Positions 7,658 through 15,245 of a stretch of DNA of 24,253 bases are shown one piece after another. The notes under the pieces were generated by a model, which was not told the DNA's origin, did no database searches, and saw nothing but the letters and a program-made list of their open reading frames with translations. Positions within the stretch are counted from its first letter, which is position 1. Every line of letters begins with the position of its first letter. This DNA comes from an uncultured Anaerolineaceae bacterium (GTDB lineage: Bacteria > Chloroflexota > Anaerolineae > Anaerolineales > Anaerolineaceae), in assembly GCA_938020565.1 (NCBI GenBank), contig CALIHP010000040.1, positions 1-24,253 on the forward strand, in the 5' to 3' direction. Position numbers and translations under genes: made by a program.

Positions 7658-7696
7658 TGTGTGTAACTCCGTTCGTCAGCCGTTTAGTTTGTTTTT

Positions 7697-7920
7697 CTAC
7701 ATTGCTTCCACATCGGCTTTTGCCTTAGCACAGCATCCTTTTTTATCGATGGTATACTTGATCCGAATAAACGTGCCGCTCTTCAGGCTTAATTTATGTA
7801 CAGGATTTCACTACAGCGGGTGATATCACTATGATAGAACAACTGAATATCAAAAAACTTCGATTTAGTCACCGCGTATAAGGGATCTGTATACGGGTGA
7901 ACCTGAAAAATATACCGACA
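7697..7920 (-). pseudogene. Decayed 3' end of a minus-strand gene
   Basis: On the minus strand two frame segments read like protein. The first contains YAVTKSKFFDIQLFYHSD, and the second SGTFIRIKYTIDKKGCC, ending at TAG (complement of 7697-7699). A single frame change near 7790-7810 would join them. A terminator in the right orientation follows. The family is not recognised. It is probably the remnant of a gene truncated when the island formed. Confidence 0.4.
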
Positions 7921-7964
7921 ACATGAGGTCGGATATATTAAACTTGATTTTACGGAGGAAACTC

Positions 7965-8324
7965 ATGTGGATGATTCTCGGAACAGCGGCGATCGTCAGC
8001 GCCATCCTAAATGTCTATTTCACGCTGCGCCATCGAGACGCGAAATGGTTCCGCATTATCAGCCTGTCGCTGATCGCTCTGACGCTCTGCGCATGGTACA
8101 GTCTGGACGCGCGCTGGGTCGAGGCGAAAGATTGGGCAGCGTTAGAAGATACGGGCCCGACGATGACGAAAGCTTTCTGGTCGCTGACGATCGCTTCAAT
8201 CGTGATCAACAGCGTTTCTTTATTCACGAGAAAGAAATATCAATTCAGGAAAGAGAGAATGCAAATCCCCAATCGTGATATTTCCAGACCATCCGGTTCG
8301 ATCGACACTGCGTATGAAGACTGA
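7965..8324 (+). CDS. Small integral membrane protein of unknown function
   Basis: A 119-residue product with three predicted membrane segments (about 2-20, 30-46 and 70-87) and a polar, basic C-terminal tail. No family is recognised. The ATG at 7965 is preferred to 7923 because GGAGG (7954-7958) is correctly spaced and the longer form would begin upstream of that site. It overlaps the start of the following large membrane protein by about 11 nt if that gene begins at 8314, so the two may be coupled. Composition is back to that of the chromosome. Confidence 0.6.
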   Translation: MWMILGTAAIVSAILNVYFTLRHRDAKWFRIISLSLIALTLCAWYSLDARWVEAKDWAALEDTGPTMTKAFWSLTIASIVINSVSLFTRKKYQFRKERMQIPNRDISRPSGSIDTAYED

Positions 8325-10353
8325 ATCCGCCAATACAGCTCAATCCGTTTCATCTGACCCGTCCGGCTCGCTCCCCTGGCTCGGCGCGTTCGCAGCGACG
8401 ATCGCCATGATTCATGGGATTTTTATCGGACGGATCGGTTTTTTCTGGGACGATTGGATGATCCTGCTTGTCCGGGAAAAGCTGACCCCCGCGGCGTATT
8501 TTCCCTATTACGCGGTCGACCGCCCGACCTCCGCCTGGGTCAACGCGCTTTTTTATGGGTTGCCCCGGGATAACCCGTCCCTTTGGCGGCTGACGAGCTG
8601 CGCGCTGACGTTCGCAATCGCTGCGCTCCTCTTCAGGCTTCTGAACAGTCTCTGGCGCGAGCGGAGGACCGCCAACGGCGTCGCAGTCCTCATTTTCCTC
8701 GCCGCGCCGCTCTTTTCCCAGACGTATATCACGATTACCTACACGCAGCACCACCTGCAATATATCCTGTTCCTGCTCTCGCTCCTCGCGACGCTCCGCG
8801 CCGGCTCGGCGCAGCGGCAAGCCGCGAAAAGCGGATGGACGGCCGCCGCGCTGGCGCTGATGACGGTCGGGCTGACGGTCACGGAGTTTTTCGCGTTCGC
8901 AGAGCTGGTACGGTTTCCGATCCTGCTGATCCTCGCCATGCGTCGAAACGAGGAAAAGCCCGCTCTGAAATCGCTTCCGTCCGCGCTGAAAAGCTTCCTG
9001 CCGTATGGGCTCGTGTGGGCGGGTTTTGTCCTCTACAGGATGAACTTTGCCCGTTGGTTCCCTATTCTTGAAGCCGACTCGCCGGAGCTGATCCGGCTTT
9101 TCCGGGACGATCCGGCCGACGCGATCCGGGCGGCTTTCGAGCTGCTCTTTACGACGCTTGCCGTTCCCTTTTTCAACTTTCCCGGGAAGATGCTGACGCT
9201 GGATCTCGTCCGTTTTTTTGAGAAAACGCGCCTCCTGCTGGCTTCGATCGCGGCGGGGGGCGGGTTCGCCCTGTTCCGTTTCCTGCGCACCCACGAGGAG
9301 GAAGACAAGCCGGAAGCGAAGCAAAAAATCGAAACCGAGCGGATGATCTTCGCGGGATGCCTTCTCCTGACGGGCGTCGCGCCATTCGTACTGATCCTGA
9401 GCAGCGTATTCAAGCCAGACGACCCTTATCATATCGACCGGACGTACTACGTCGCCGCGCCCGCCGTCGCGATCATCTTTGAGTCCGCGGTCCGCGCGTT
9501 GGTCGAAAAGCCGCGGATGCGCGCCGTCCTCTTCGCCGCGGTTTTCGCGCTCTGCGCGTATCAACATGAGCTGATCAACGACGAGGCAAGGCTCCTGACG
9601 CTTCGGCAGCAATCCTTCTACCGCCAGATCAAAACGCGCCTTCCCGCGCTCGAAAATCAGACCGCGCTGGTCGATACGAACGTCGTCTTCCCCGAACAGG
9701 GCGCCGCCTTCACCGCGTCCGCAATCAATATCCTTTACCCCAACCCCTTCACGATCGACGAAGAGATTCCGATCTGGGTCTACGCGGTCGGCGACAGGAG
9801 CTACGCGGACCACCCCGGGTTCCATACCCGGAAACGGATCTTCCGGTTCAACGCGCCGAAAGAAAACGCGATCCTGATCGATTATGATAACCCGTTCGCC
9901 AACTGCGTCTGGGTCTTCAACGCAGACGACGCCGACCATCCGCATATCAGCGAAATTCAACGCAGCTGGATCGAGCATACCGCGTTGAACCGTGTCCAGC
10001 CCGCGGCGCCGGGCAATCCGGAAACGATCGACGAAAAGTATTTCGGGAAAGAGGACCCCGACGCATGGTGCGGTTATTATCAACGCGCGGCGTACGCGCG
10101 TCAGGCCGGCGACCTCCGCGCGCTCGCGGAAATAACGAACGCGGCGCTGAGCGCCGGATACCGCCCGGGCCATCGCTCCGCGAATTCGCCGTATGAATGG
10201 ATCCCGTTTATTGAAAGCCTCTACGAACAGGGAGAAACCGCGTTAGCCGACGAGCTTCGGCGGGAAGCGCTCGCGGTCGACCCGGCTTACCGCGCGTCGT
10301 TCGACGCCCGTTTCCCGCCTCGAAAAGACGGAGGAAATAAAATAACACAATAA
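8314..10353 (+). CDS. Polytopic membrane protein, GT-C glycosyltransferase-like
   Basis: A 679-residue protein with about eight to ten hydrophobic segments in the first 400 residues and a soluble C-terminal part of about 240 residues. After the first membrane segment comes FFWDDWMIL, an acidic motif in a first external loop like that of GT-C enzymes that use polyprenyl-phosphate sugars. On that basis it could glycosylate a surface lipid or protein; donor and acceptor are unknown. The start is uncertain: the ATG at 8314 has a poor ribosome site, and a GTG at 8275 would add 13 residues. A long antisense ORF opposite it is a codon-bias shadow. Confidence 0.6.
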   Translation: MKTESANTAQSVSSDPSGSLPWLGAFAATIAMIHGIFIGRIGFFWDDWMILLVREKLTPAAYFPYYAVDRPTSAWVNALFYGLPRDNPSLWRLTSCALTFAIAALLFRLLNSLWRERRTANGVAVLIFLAAPLFSQTYITITYTQHHLQYILFLLSLLATLRAGSAQRQAAKSGWTAAALALMTVGLTVTEFFAFAELVRFPILLILAMRRNEEKPALKSLPSALKSFLPYGLVWAGFVLYRMNFARWFPILEADSPELIRLFRDDPADAIRAAFELLFTTLAVPFFNFPGKMLTLDLVRFFEKTRLLLASIAAGGGFALFRFLRTHEEEDKPEAKQKIETERMIFAGCLLLTGVAPFVLILSSVFKPDDPYHIDRTYYVAAPAVAIIFESAVRALVEKPRMRAVLFAAVFALCAYQHELINDEARLLTLRQQSFYRQIKTRLPALENQTALVDTNVVFPEQGAAFTASAINILYPNPFTIDEEIPIWVYAVGDRSYADHPGFHTRKRIFRFNAPKENAILIDYDNPFANCVWVFNADDADHPHISEIQRSWIEHTALNRVQPAAPGNPETIDEKYFGKEDPDAWCGYYQRAAYARQAGDLRALAEITNAALSAGYRPGHRSANSPYEWIPFIESLYEQGETALADELRREALAVDPAYRASFDARFPPRKDGGNKITQ

Positions 10354-10366
10354 TCTTAAACCGTAC

Positions 10367-10372
10367 TATAAT
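10367..10372 (+). promoter_or_regulatory. Candidate -10 box for the ABC importer operon
   Basis: TATAAT just after the preceding gene and about 155 nt before the binding-protein start, implying a long 5' leader. No convincing -35 box is seen. Confidence 0.4.
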
Positions 10373-10477
10373 GGGATAGCGTTTAGATTCGTTTAAGTTA
10401 GCTGACAGGCGATCATCATCCTGAAGAAAGCGTGACGCATGCCGACAGAATTGAATTTCAAATCAAATCGTACAAGA

Positions 10478-10515
10478 CACAGCTCAATCCTGAGCTCGTG
10501 TTTAATTTATTTTGG
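10478..10515 (+). terminator. Terminator-like hairpin in the leader of the importer operon
   Basis: CACAGCTCA (10478-10486) pairs with TGAGCTCGTG (10491-10500) around ATCC with one bulged base. TTTAATTTATTTT follows directly, then the ribosome site. The position between promoter and first gene fits an attenuator; no known riboswitch class is recognised. Confidence 0.4.
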
Positions 10516-10525
10516 AGGAAAACTG

Positions 10526-11572
10526 ATGAAACGTAGTATTTTGCTCTTCTGCCTTCTGGCACTTATCGCGATCGTTCTTCCGGTCTCCGCTCAGAGCGGG
10601 ACCCTGAATGTCCTCTGCACGCCGCAGGAAGTCTGGTGCGAAGGAATGGCGGCGGCGTTCGAAGCGAAGTATCCGGAAATTGATGTCGAATGGCTGCGAA
10701 TGTCGTCCGGCGAAGCGCTCGCGAAAGTTCAAAGCGAAGCCGGTTCGCCGACCTATGATATTTGGTGGGGCGGTCCGATGGACAGCTTCGTCGCCGCGTC
10801 CGAAGCCGACCTCCTCGAACCCTATGATTCGCCCAGCTATGCGAATATCATCGAAGAAAAAAAGGATGTTATCATTTCCCCGAAGAAAGACTACGTCGGG
10901 ATTTACATCGGTTCTCTGTCGTTCAACGCGAATACTGACTTCCTCGACGAGCACCCGGGTCTTGAAGTTCCGTCGTCTTTCGAAGACTTATTGAAACCTG
11001 AATTTAAGGGACAGATCGTCATGGCGCATCCGTCGACCTCCGGAACCGGCTACACGTTCCTTTCCACGGTTCTTCAGGTCATGGGCGAAGAAGCGGGCTG
11101 GGAATATCTCAAGAAGTTCAATGATCAGGTCGCGATGTACACGAAAGCCGGTTCGGGCGGCGGCAAGTTTGTTGCCTCTGGTGAATTTGGCGTCGTCGTC
11201 ATGTTCTCGCATGATGCCGTCAAGGAAATCGACGACAACGGCGCTCCGATGGTCATCGGCTTCCCGGAAGAGGGAACGGGCTTCGAAATCGGTTCCCAGG
11301 CAATCCTGAAAGGCGCGAAGAACCTCGAAAACGCGAAACTTTGGTTTGACTGGGCGATTACCCCCGAAGCTCAGGTGCTTGGACCGGAATACCAGTCCTA
11401 TCAGGCTCCGACGGTCAAGGGCGTTGAGCTCTCGCATCCGGAACTTCTCGAAGTCAAACTCATCGACTACGATTTCGAATGGTCCGGGGAACATCGGCAG
11501 GAATTCCAGGATAAGTTCGCGAACGAAATCCAGAACGCCGAAGCCGACGAAGAAGGCCTGATCAAAAAATAA
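10526..11572 (+). CDS. ABC importer substrate-binding protein (ferric-iron/phosphonate/polyamine class)
   Basis: An extracytoplasmic binding protein that delivers solute to the permease and ATPase encoded next to it. It has a clear signal peptide, MKRS followed by a hydrophobic core, with likely cleavage after VSA (residue 22); there is no lipobox cysteine. The mature part begins GTLNVLC, a typical type-2 periplasmic-binding fold start, with YDIWWGGP and GYTFLST pieces seen in AfuA/FbpA-like proteins. I do not see the adjacent tyrosine pair used by FbpA for iron, so the substrate is open. The start at 10526 follows GGAGGAAAA; an in-frame ATG at 10439 lies upstream of that site and is unlikely. 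A 14-bp hairpin after the stop separates it from the permease. Confidence 0.85.
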   Translation: MKRSILLFCLLALIAIVLPVSAQSGTLNVLCTPQEVWCEGMAAAFEAKYPEIDVEWLRMSSGEALAKVQSEAGSPTYDIWWGGPMDSFVAASEADLLEPYDSPSYANIIEEKKDVIISPKKDYVGIYIGSLSFNANTDFLDEHPGLEVPSSFEDLLKPEFKGQIVMAHPSTSGTGYTFLSTVLQVMGEEAGWEYLKKFNDQVAMYTKAGSGGGKFVASGEFGVVVMFSHDAVKEIDDNGAPMVIGFPEEGTGFEIGSQAILKGAKNLENAKLWFDWAITPEAQVLGPEYQSYQAPTVKGVELSHPELLEVKLIDYDFEWSGEHRQEFQDKFANEIQNAEADEEGLIKK

Positions 11573-11593
11573 AGCTTTCTCTGTAACTAATCT

Positions 11594-11626
11594 GATTCAT
11601 ACTGCGCCAAAAGCGCAGTATGAATC
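11594..11626 (+). repeat. Strong intergenic hairpin between binding protein and permease
   Basis: The perfect 14-bp stem GATTCATACTGCGC (11594-11607) / GCGCAGTATGAATC (11613-11626) has a CAAAA loop. No U-tract follows, so it is more likely a 3'-end stabiliser that raises binding-protein mRNA over permease mRNA, or a partial terminator. Confidence 0.75.
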
Positions 11627-11667
11627 TTCATCTCGCTCAACTCTATTCTATATCCCCGGAGGGTCAT

Positions 11668-14091
11668 ATGGATTCATCCGCCGGCTCGTTCGAATCCAAG
11701 CCAAAACTCAATAAGTTTCAGCAAAAACTCGAAGAATTCCGTCTTATCGGACAAGATCCGGTCATGATGATCGCGCTGATTTTTTCCGCAATCTTTGTCC
11801 TGGTTTTCGTCTTCCTTCCGATCTTCCGAACGATCGGCCGCGGCTTTTATACGGACGCGGGTCAATTCGACCTGACCAATTTCGCGCGTTACCTCGAAGG
11901 GACCCCGCTCGCCGGAATCAACGCGTATTTCCAGAAGATCGGCCTGATTCTCGGCGAGACGGCGAATTACGGACGAACCTATCGGTCGACGCTCTTCGAC
12001 ACGCTGCTCATGGGCCTCCTGACCGCGACCGCGGGAACCGTCGTCGGCTTTATTTTCGCCTACGCGACCGTTCGCTGCAACATTCCTGGAAAGAAAATCG
12101 TTCACCTGTTAGCGCTGGTCCCGACAGTGTCGCCGCCGTTCGCGGTCGCGATCGCCATGATCCAGCTTTTCGGGCGCAGCGGGCTGATCACCAAACAGCT
12201 TCTCGGAATAAAAGTTACTCCAGGAATGAACGATATTTACGGGCTGGACGGTCTGGTCATCGTCCAGACGCTGACGTTCTTCTCGGTCGCTTACCTGATG
12301 CTACGATCGATGATGGAGCGGCTCGATTCGTCAATGGAGGAAGCGGCGGAGACGCTCGGCGCTTCCCGGTTTTATATCTTCCGAACGGTAACGCTTCCGC
12401 TCCTGACCCCCGGAATCGCCGCCTCGTTCATGCTCCTGTTCGTCGAATCGTTAGCCGACCTCGGCAACCCGCAATTTATCTCCGGACAGAAAACGGTCCT
12501 CTCGTCCCAGATTTACATGGCGATCATCGGCGAATTCAATTATCAGAAAGCATCCGCGCTTTCGCTCGTCCTGCTGATTCCGACGCTGATCGTATATATC
12601 TTCCAGCGGTATTACCTTACGAAAAAATCGTATGTCTCCGTAACCGGAAAACCGACCGTTGGCCGCGTTTACGAAAAAAGCCCGATTATTCGACGGATTT
12701 TCGCGGTTTTCGTCTATTTCGTCTGCTTTTTTATTCTCCTCGTCTACGTTACCGTCATCGCCAGCTCCTTCGTTAAGAACTGGGGCGTTAACTACACGCC
12801 GTCGCTGAATAACTGGTCGAAGATGTTCGCGCGCGGGCTTGAAGCGATTTTAGATACGACGTTCCTGAGCCTTTACGCGACCCCGATTGCGGCGCTGCTG
12901 GGAATGATTATCGCGTATCTCGTCGTACGGAAAAAGTTCGTCGGCAAGGATATTCTCGATTTCGGCTCGAATATCGGCGGCGCCGTCCCCGGAACGATCG
13001 TCGGGATGGGCTTTATCCTGATCTTCAACTTCCAGACCGTCTGGGTTCTTTGGATTCTGCTGCTGATTGCGTCGTGGTTCTATCTCAACTGCGTATCGAA
13101 ATCGCCGCGGGAACGGCTTCTGATCCTGATCCCGGGAGTTATCGCCGGCCTCTTCGTCGGGAGCCTCTCAAACGGCAGCGTCCTGTGGGGAACGGGAGGG
13201 CTTTTCGGTCCGAATTTCGCGAAGCTGACCGGAACGGCTCCGGACGCCGCGGCGCCGTTCGGAATCGGCCTGCCGGCGTTCTATTACCTGATCGGCGCGA
13301 TCTACCTGATCACGGCGCTCATCCTGCGCGCCGATCCAGACGCGAAATCGATCGCAAAAATCTCTTTCTGGGTCGGGCTGTACGTCTGCGCGAATCAATG
13401 GATCCTCTACCTGACGAAGCCGCTCCGAATCTACGGGAAAACGCACTCAATTAAATGGCTGCGGACGCTGCTGGCGTCGCTCGCCGACTATCTTGAAGTC
13501 CCGTTTTCAATTCCACCCTTTTTCCTGGGCGTGTGCCTGTTCTTTATCTCCGCGCTGATTATCTATACGTATCGCGGAAAGATGGCGACAGTTCTTAAAA
13601 CGGCGCTGATGATCGCGTCCGTCGCGATGCTGTTCGCGGGGGACCAGCTGAAAATGAACGGAACGGCGTATATTATCATCTTCGCGTTCCTCGTCCGGTC
13701 GCTCCCCGCCTCGGTCCGCTCCGGCGTCGCCTCGCTTCAGCAGATTGACCATTCGATCGAAGAGGCTTCGACAATCATGGGCGGCGACAGCCAGTATACG
13801 TTCCGAAAAGTTACGCTGCCGCTGATTCTTCCGGCGTTCATGACCGGGTTGATTTTCAGCTTCACGCGTCATATGACTTCGCTTTCGGCGATCATCTTCC
13901 TCGTCAGCTCCAAATGGCAGATTGTCACAGCGTCGATCATGAGCGGCTGGGAGCAGGATGGGATCAGCTTCGCCGCGACGTATTCCTCCGTCATTATTTT
14001 CATCGTTCTGATCTTTATCGGCGTCATGGGCCTCGTGACGCGGAAGGTCCTGAAAATTGACTCGAATATCGATATTAACGCCGGAATTTAG
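11668..14091 (+). CDS. ABC importer permease, two fused permease domains
   Basis: The membrane channel of the importer, with both halves in one chain (807 residues), as in FbpB-type permeases. The first domain (about 107-310) carries the EAA loop EEAAETLGASRFYIFRTVTL (224-243), which contacts the ATPase. The second domain starts near 385 and carries EEASTIMGGDSQYTFRKVTL (698-717). Between GAVPGTIVGMGFILIFN (438-454) and NGTAYIIIFAFLVRSLP (664-680), normally nearly adjacent, lie about 205 extra residues with several hydrophobic segments. The start at 11668 follows GGAGGG (11658-11663). An upstream in-frame ATG at 11620 lies inside the hairpin stem and is rejected. The ATPase gene begins 15 nt after the stop. 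Confidence 0.88.
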   Translation: MDSSAGSFESKPKLNKFQQKLEEFRLIGQDPVMMIALIFSAIFVLVFVFLPIFRTIGRGFYTDAGQFDLTNFARYLEGTPLAGINAYFQKIGLILGETANYGRTYRSTLFDTLLMGLLTATAGTVVGFIFAYATVRCNIPGKKIVHLLALVPTVSPPFAVAIAMIQLFGRSGLITKQLLGIKVTPGMNDIYGLDGLVIVQTLTFFSVAYLMLRSMMERLDSSMEEAAETLGASRFYIFRTVTLPLLTPGIAASFMLLFVESLADLGNPQFISGQKTVLSSQIYMAIIGEFNYQKASALSLVLLIPTLIVYIFQRYYLTKKSYVSVTGKPTVGRVYEKSPIIRRIFAVFVYFVCFFILLVYVTVIASSFVKNWGVNYTPSLNNWSKMFARGLEAILDTTFLSLYATPIAALLGMIIAYLVVRKKFVGKDILDFGSNIGGAVPGTIVGMGFILIFNFQTVWVLWILLLIASWFYLNCVSKSPRERLLILIPGVIAGLFVGSLSNGSVLWGTGGLFGPNFAKLTGTAPDAAAPFGIGLPAFYYLIGAIYLITALILRADPDAKSIAKISFWVGLYVCANQWILYLTKPLRIYGKTHSIKWLRTLLASLADYLEVPFSIPPFFLGVCLFFISALIIYTYRGKMATVLKTALMIASVAMLFAGDQLKMNGTAYIIIFAFLVRSLPASVRSGVASLQQIDHSIEEASTIMGGDSQYTFRKVTLPLILPAFMTGLIFSFTRHMTSLSAIIFLVSSKWQIVTASIMSGWEQDGISFAATYSSVIIFIVLIFIGVMGLVTRKVLKIDSNIDINAGI

Positions 14092-14106
14092 TCCAGGAGA
14101 ATGCAA

Positions 14107-15189
14107 ATGTATTTAGAAATTGATGATGTATCAAAAATCTTTCCGGCCCGAGGCGGCGGGAAAGAGGTCGTCGCCGTCAATCATGTCAGCCTGAATATTG
14201 AAAAGGGCGAATTTGTGACAATGCTGGGTCCGTCCGGCTGCGGAAAAACGACGATGCTGCGGATCGTCGCCGGTTTTGAGTTTCCAACGTCCGGAAATAT
14301 TATCCTTGACGGAAGGAATTTGAATCAGGTCCCGACGCACAAGCGCGATATGTCGATGGTTTTCCAAAGCTACGCGATCTTTCCGCATCTCAACGTACAT
14401 GATAATATCGCCTATGGGCTCAACGTTCAAAAGGTCCCGGCGGAAGCTCAGAAAAAACGGGTCCGGCGCGTTCTGGAAATGGTTCATCTCGAAGGCTACG
14501 AAAACCGCGCGCCGAACCAGCTCTCCGGCGGACAGCAGCAGCGCGTCGCGCTGGCCCGCGCCCTGATCATGGAGCCGAAGGTGCTGCTGATGGACGAGCC
14601 GCTGTCCAATCTGGATACAAAACTGCGGGAAGCGATGCGGTTTGAAATCCGTGAGCTCCAGCGAAACCTGGGCTTCACCTGCCTGTACGTTACCCATGAT
14701 CAGCTTGAAGCGATGGTATTATCCGATAAGGCGCTGATTATGAACGCCGGCAGTATCGAGCAGTACGGATCGCCGCGGGAAATTTACCGCTACCCGAAAA
14801 CGCGCTTCGTCGCAGACTTTATCGGACGCGCAAACTTCCTTCCCGGGAAAATTGCCGGTCATGACGGCGACACGGTCCACGCACGCATGGGCGAACTGAC
14901 GATCGCGATTTCGGACCCGGTTTATCGCGATCTCGCCGTAGGCGAAGACGTCGACGTCGTGCTGCGCCCTGAGATTATCAAGGTGGACCGCAACGAGGGA
15001 AGCGCCGGCGCGGTCGTACTGCAGTCCGCATATCTGGGCGAATCGGTCGAATATATCCTCGAATACCTGGGGCAGAGGATTTCCGCGAAAGAAACCGATC
15101 CAACCCGGCTGACCGTGATCCCCGCCGGGACGGAAGTCCGGATCTCGTTCCCGGAAAGCTGTGTGCATCTGATTCGAAGAAAGGACTGA
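14107..15189 (+). CDS. ABC importer ATP-binding protein (FbpC/PotA-like)
   Basis: The cytoplasmic ATPase that powers the importer. Walker A is GPSGCGKT 41-48, the Q-loop glutamine Gln87, signature LSGGQQQR 139-146, Walker B VLLMDE 159-164, D-loop SNLD 167-170, and switch His197 in VTHDQ. A C-terminal TOBE-like domain (about 225-358) is typical of the MalK/PotA/FbpC group. The start at 14107 is preferred to ATG 14101, because AGGAGA (14095-14100) would otherwise abut the start codon. It is the third gene of the importer operon; 56 nt separate it from the CAP/LysM genes. Confidence 0.92.
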   Translation: MYLEIDDVSKIFPARGGGKEVVAVNHVSLNIEKGEFVTMLGPSGCGKTTMLRIVAGFEFPTSGNIILDGRNLNQVPTHKRDMSMVFQSYAIFPHLNVHDNIAYGLNVQKVPAEAQKKRVRRVLEMVHLEGYENRAPNQLSGGQQQRVALARALIMEPKVLLMDEPLSNLDTKLREAMRFEIRELQRNLGFTCLYVTHDQLEAMVLSDKALIMNAGSIEQYGSPREIYRYPKTRFVADFIGRANFLPGKIAGHDGDTVHARMGELTIAISDPVYRDLAVGEDVDVVLRPEIIKVDRNEGSAGAVVLQSAYLGESVEYILEYLGQRISAKETDPTRLTVIPAGTEVRISFPESCVHLIRRKD

Positions 15190-15245
15190 AAGCGGAAGCG
15201 TTCGGATCGGCGCAGCCTCTAAGGGATTAACGGTAAAATAACCGC

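Larger units (their letters stand above)
7608..7964. other. 357-nt gene-poor right part of the AT-rich island
   Basis: No intact gene is visible. It contains a hairpin oriented as a minus-strand terminator (7614-7657), the decayed end of a minus-strand gene (7697 to about 7920), and two imperfect hairpins (7871-7898 and 7911-7937) before the ribosome site of the next gene. Composition returns to the chromosomal value soon after. Confidence 0.6.

Noticed and set aside
5449..7829. GATATCAC repeated near both ends of the island (5449-5456 and 7822-7829) as target-site or att repeats
   Set aside because: Eight bases containing the GATATC palindrome are too short to stand out, and no integrase or transposase is present.
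8350..10173. Long open frame (607 codons) on the minus strand opposite the GT-C-like gene
   Set aside because: It is rich in Arg, Gln, Glu and Gly and has no hydrophobic segments or known motif. The + strand frame has coherent membrane helices, so this is a codon-bias shadow.
10439..10525. Longer N-terminus for the binding protein
   Set aside because: The extra residues lie before a strong ribosome site and would bury a perfect signal peptide.
11620..11667. Upstream start for the permease
   Set aside because: This ATG is inside a perfect hairpin stem; GGAGGG is correctly placed for the ATG at 11668.
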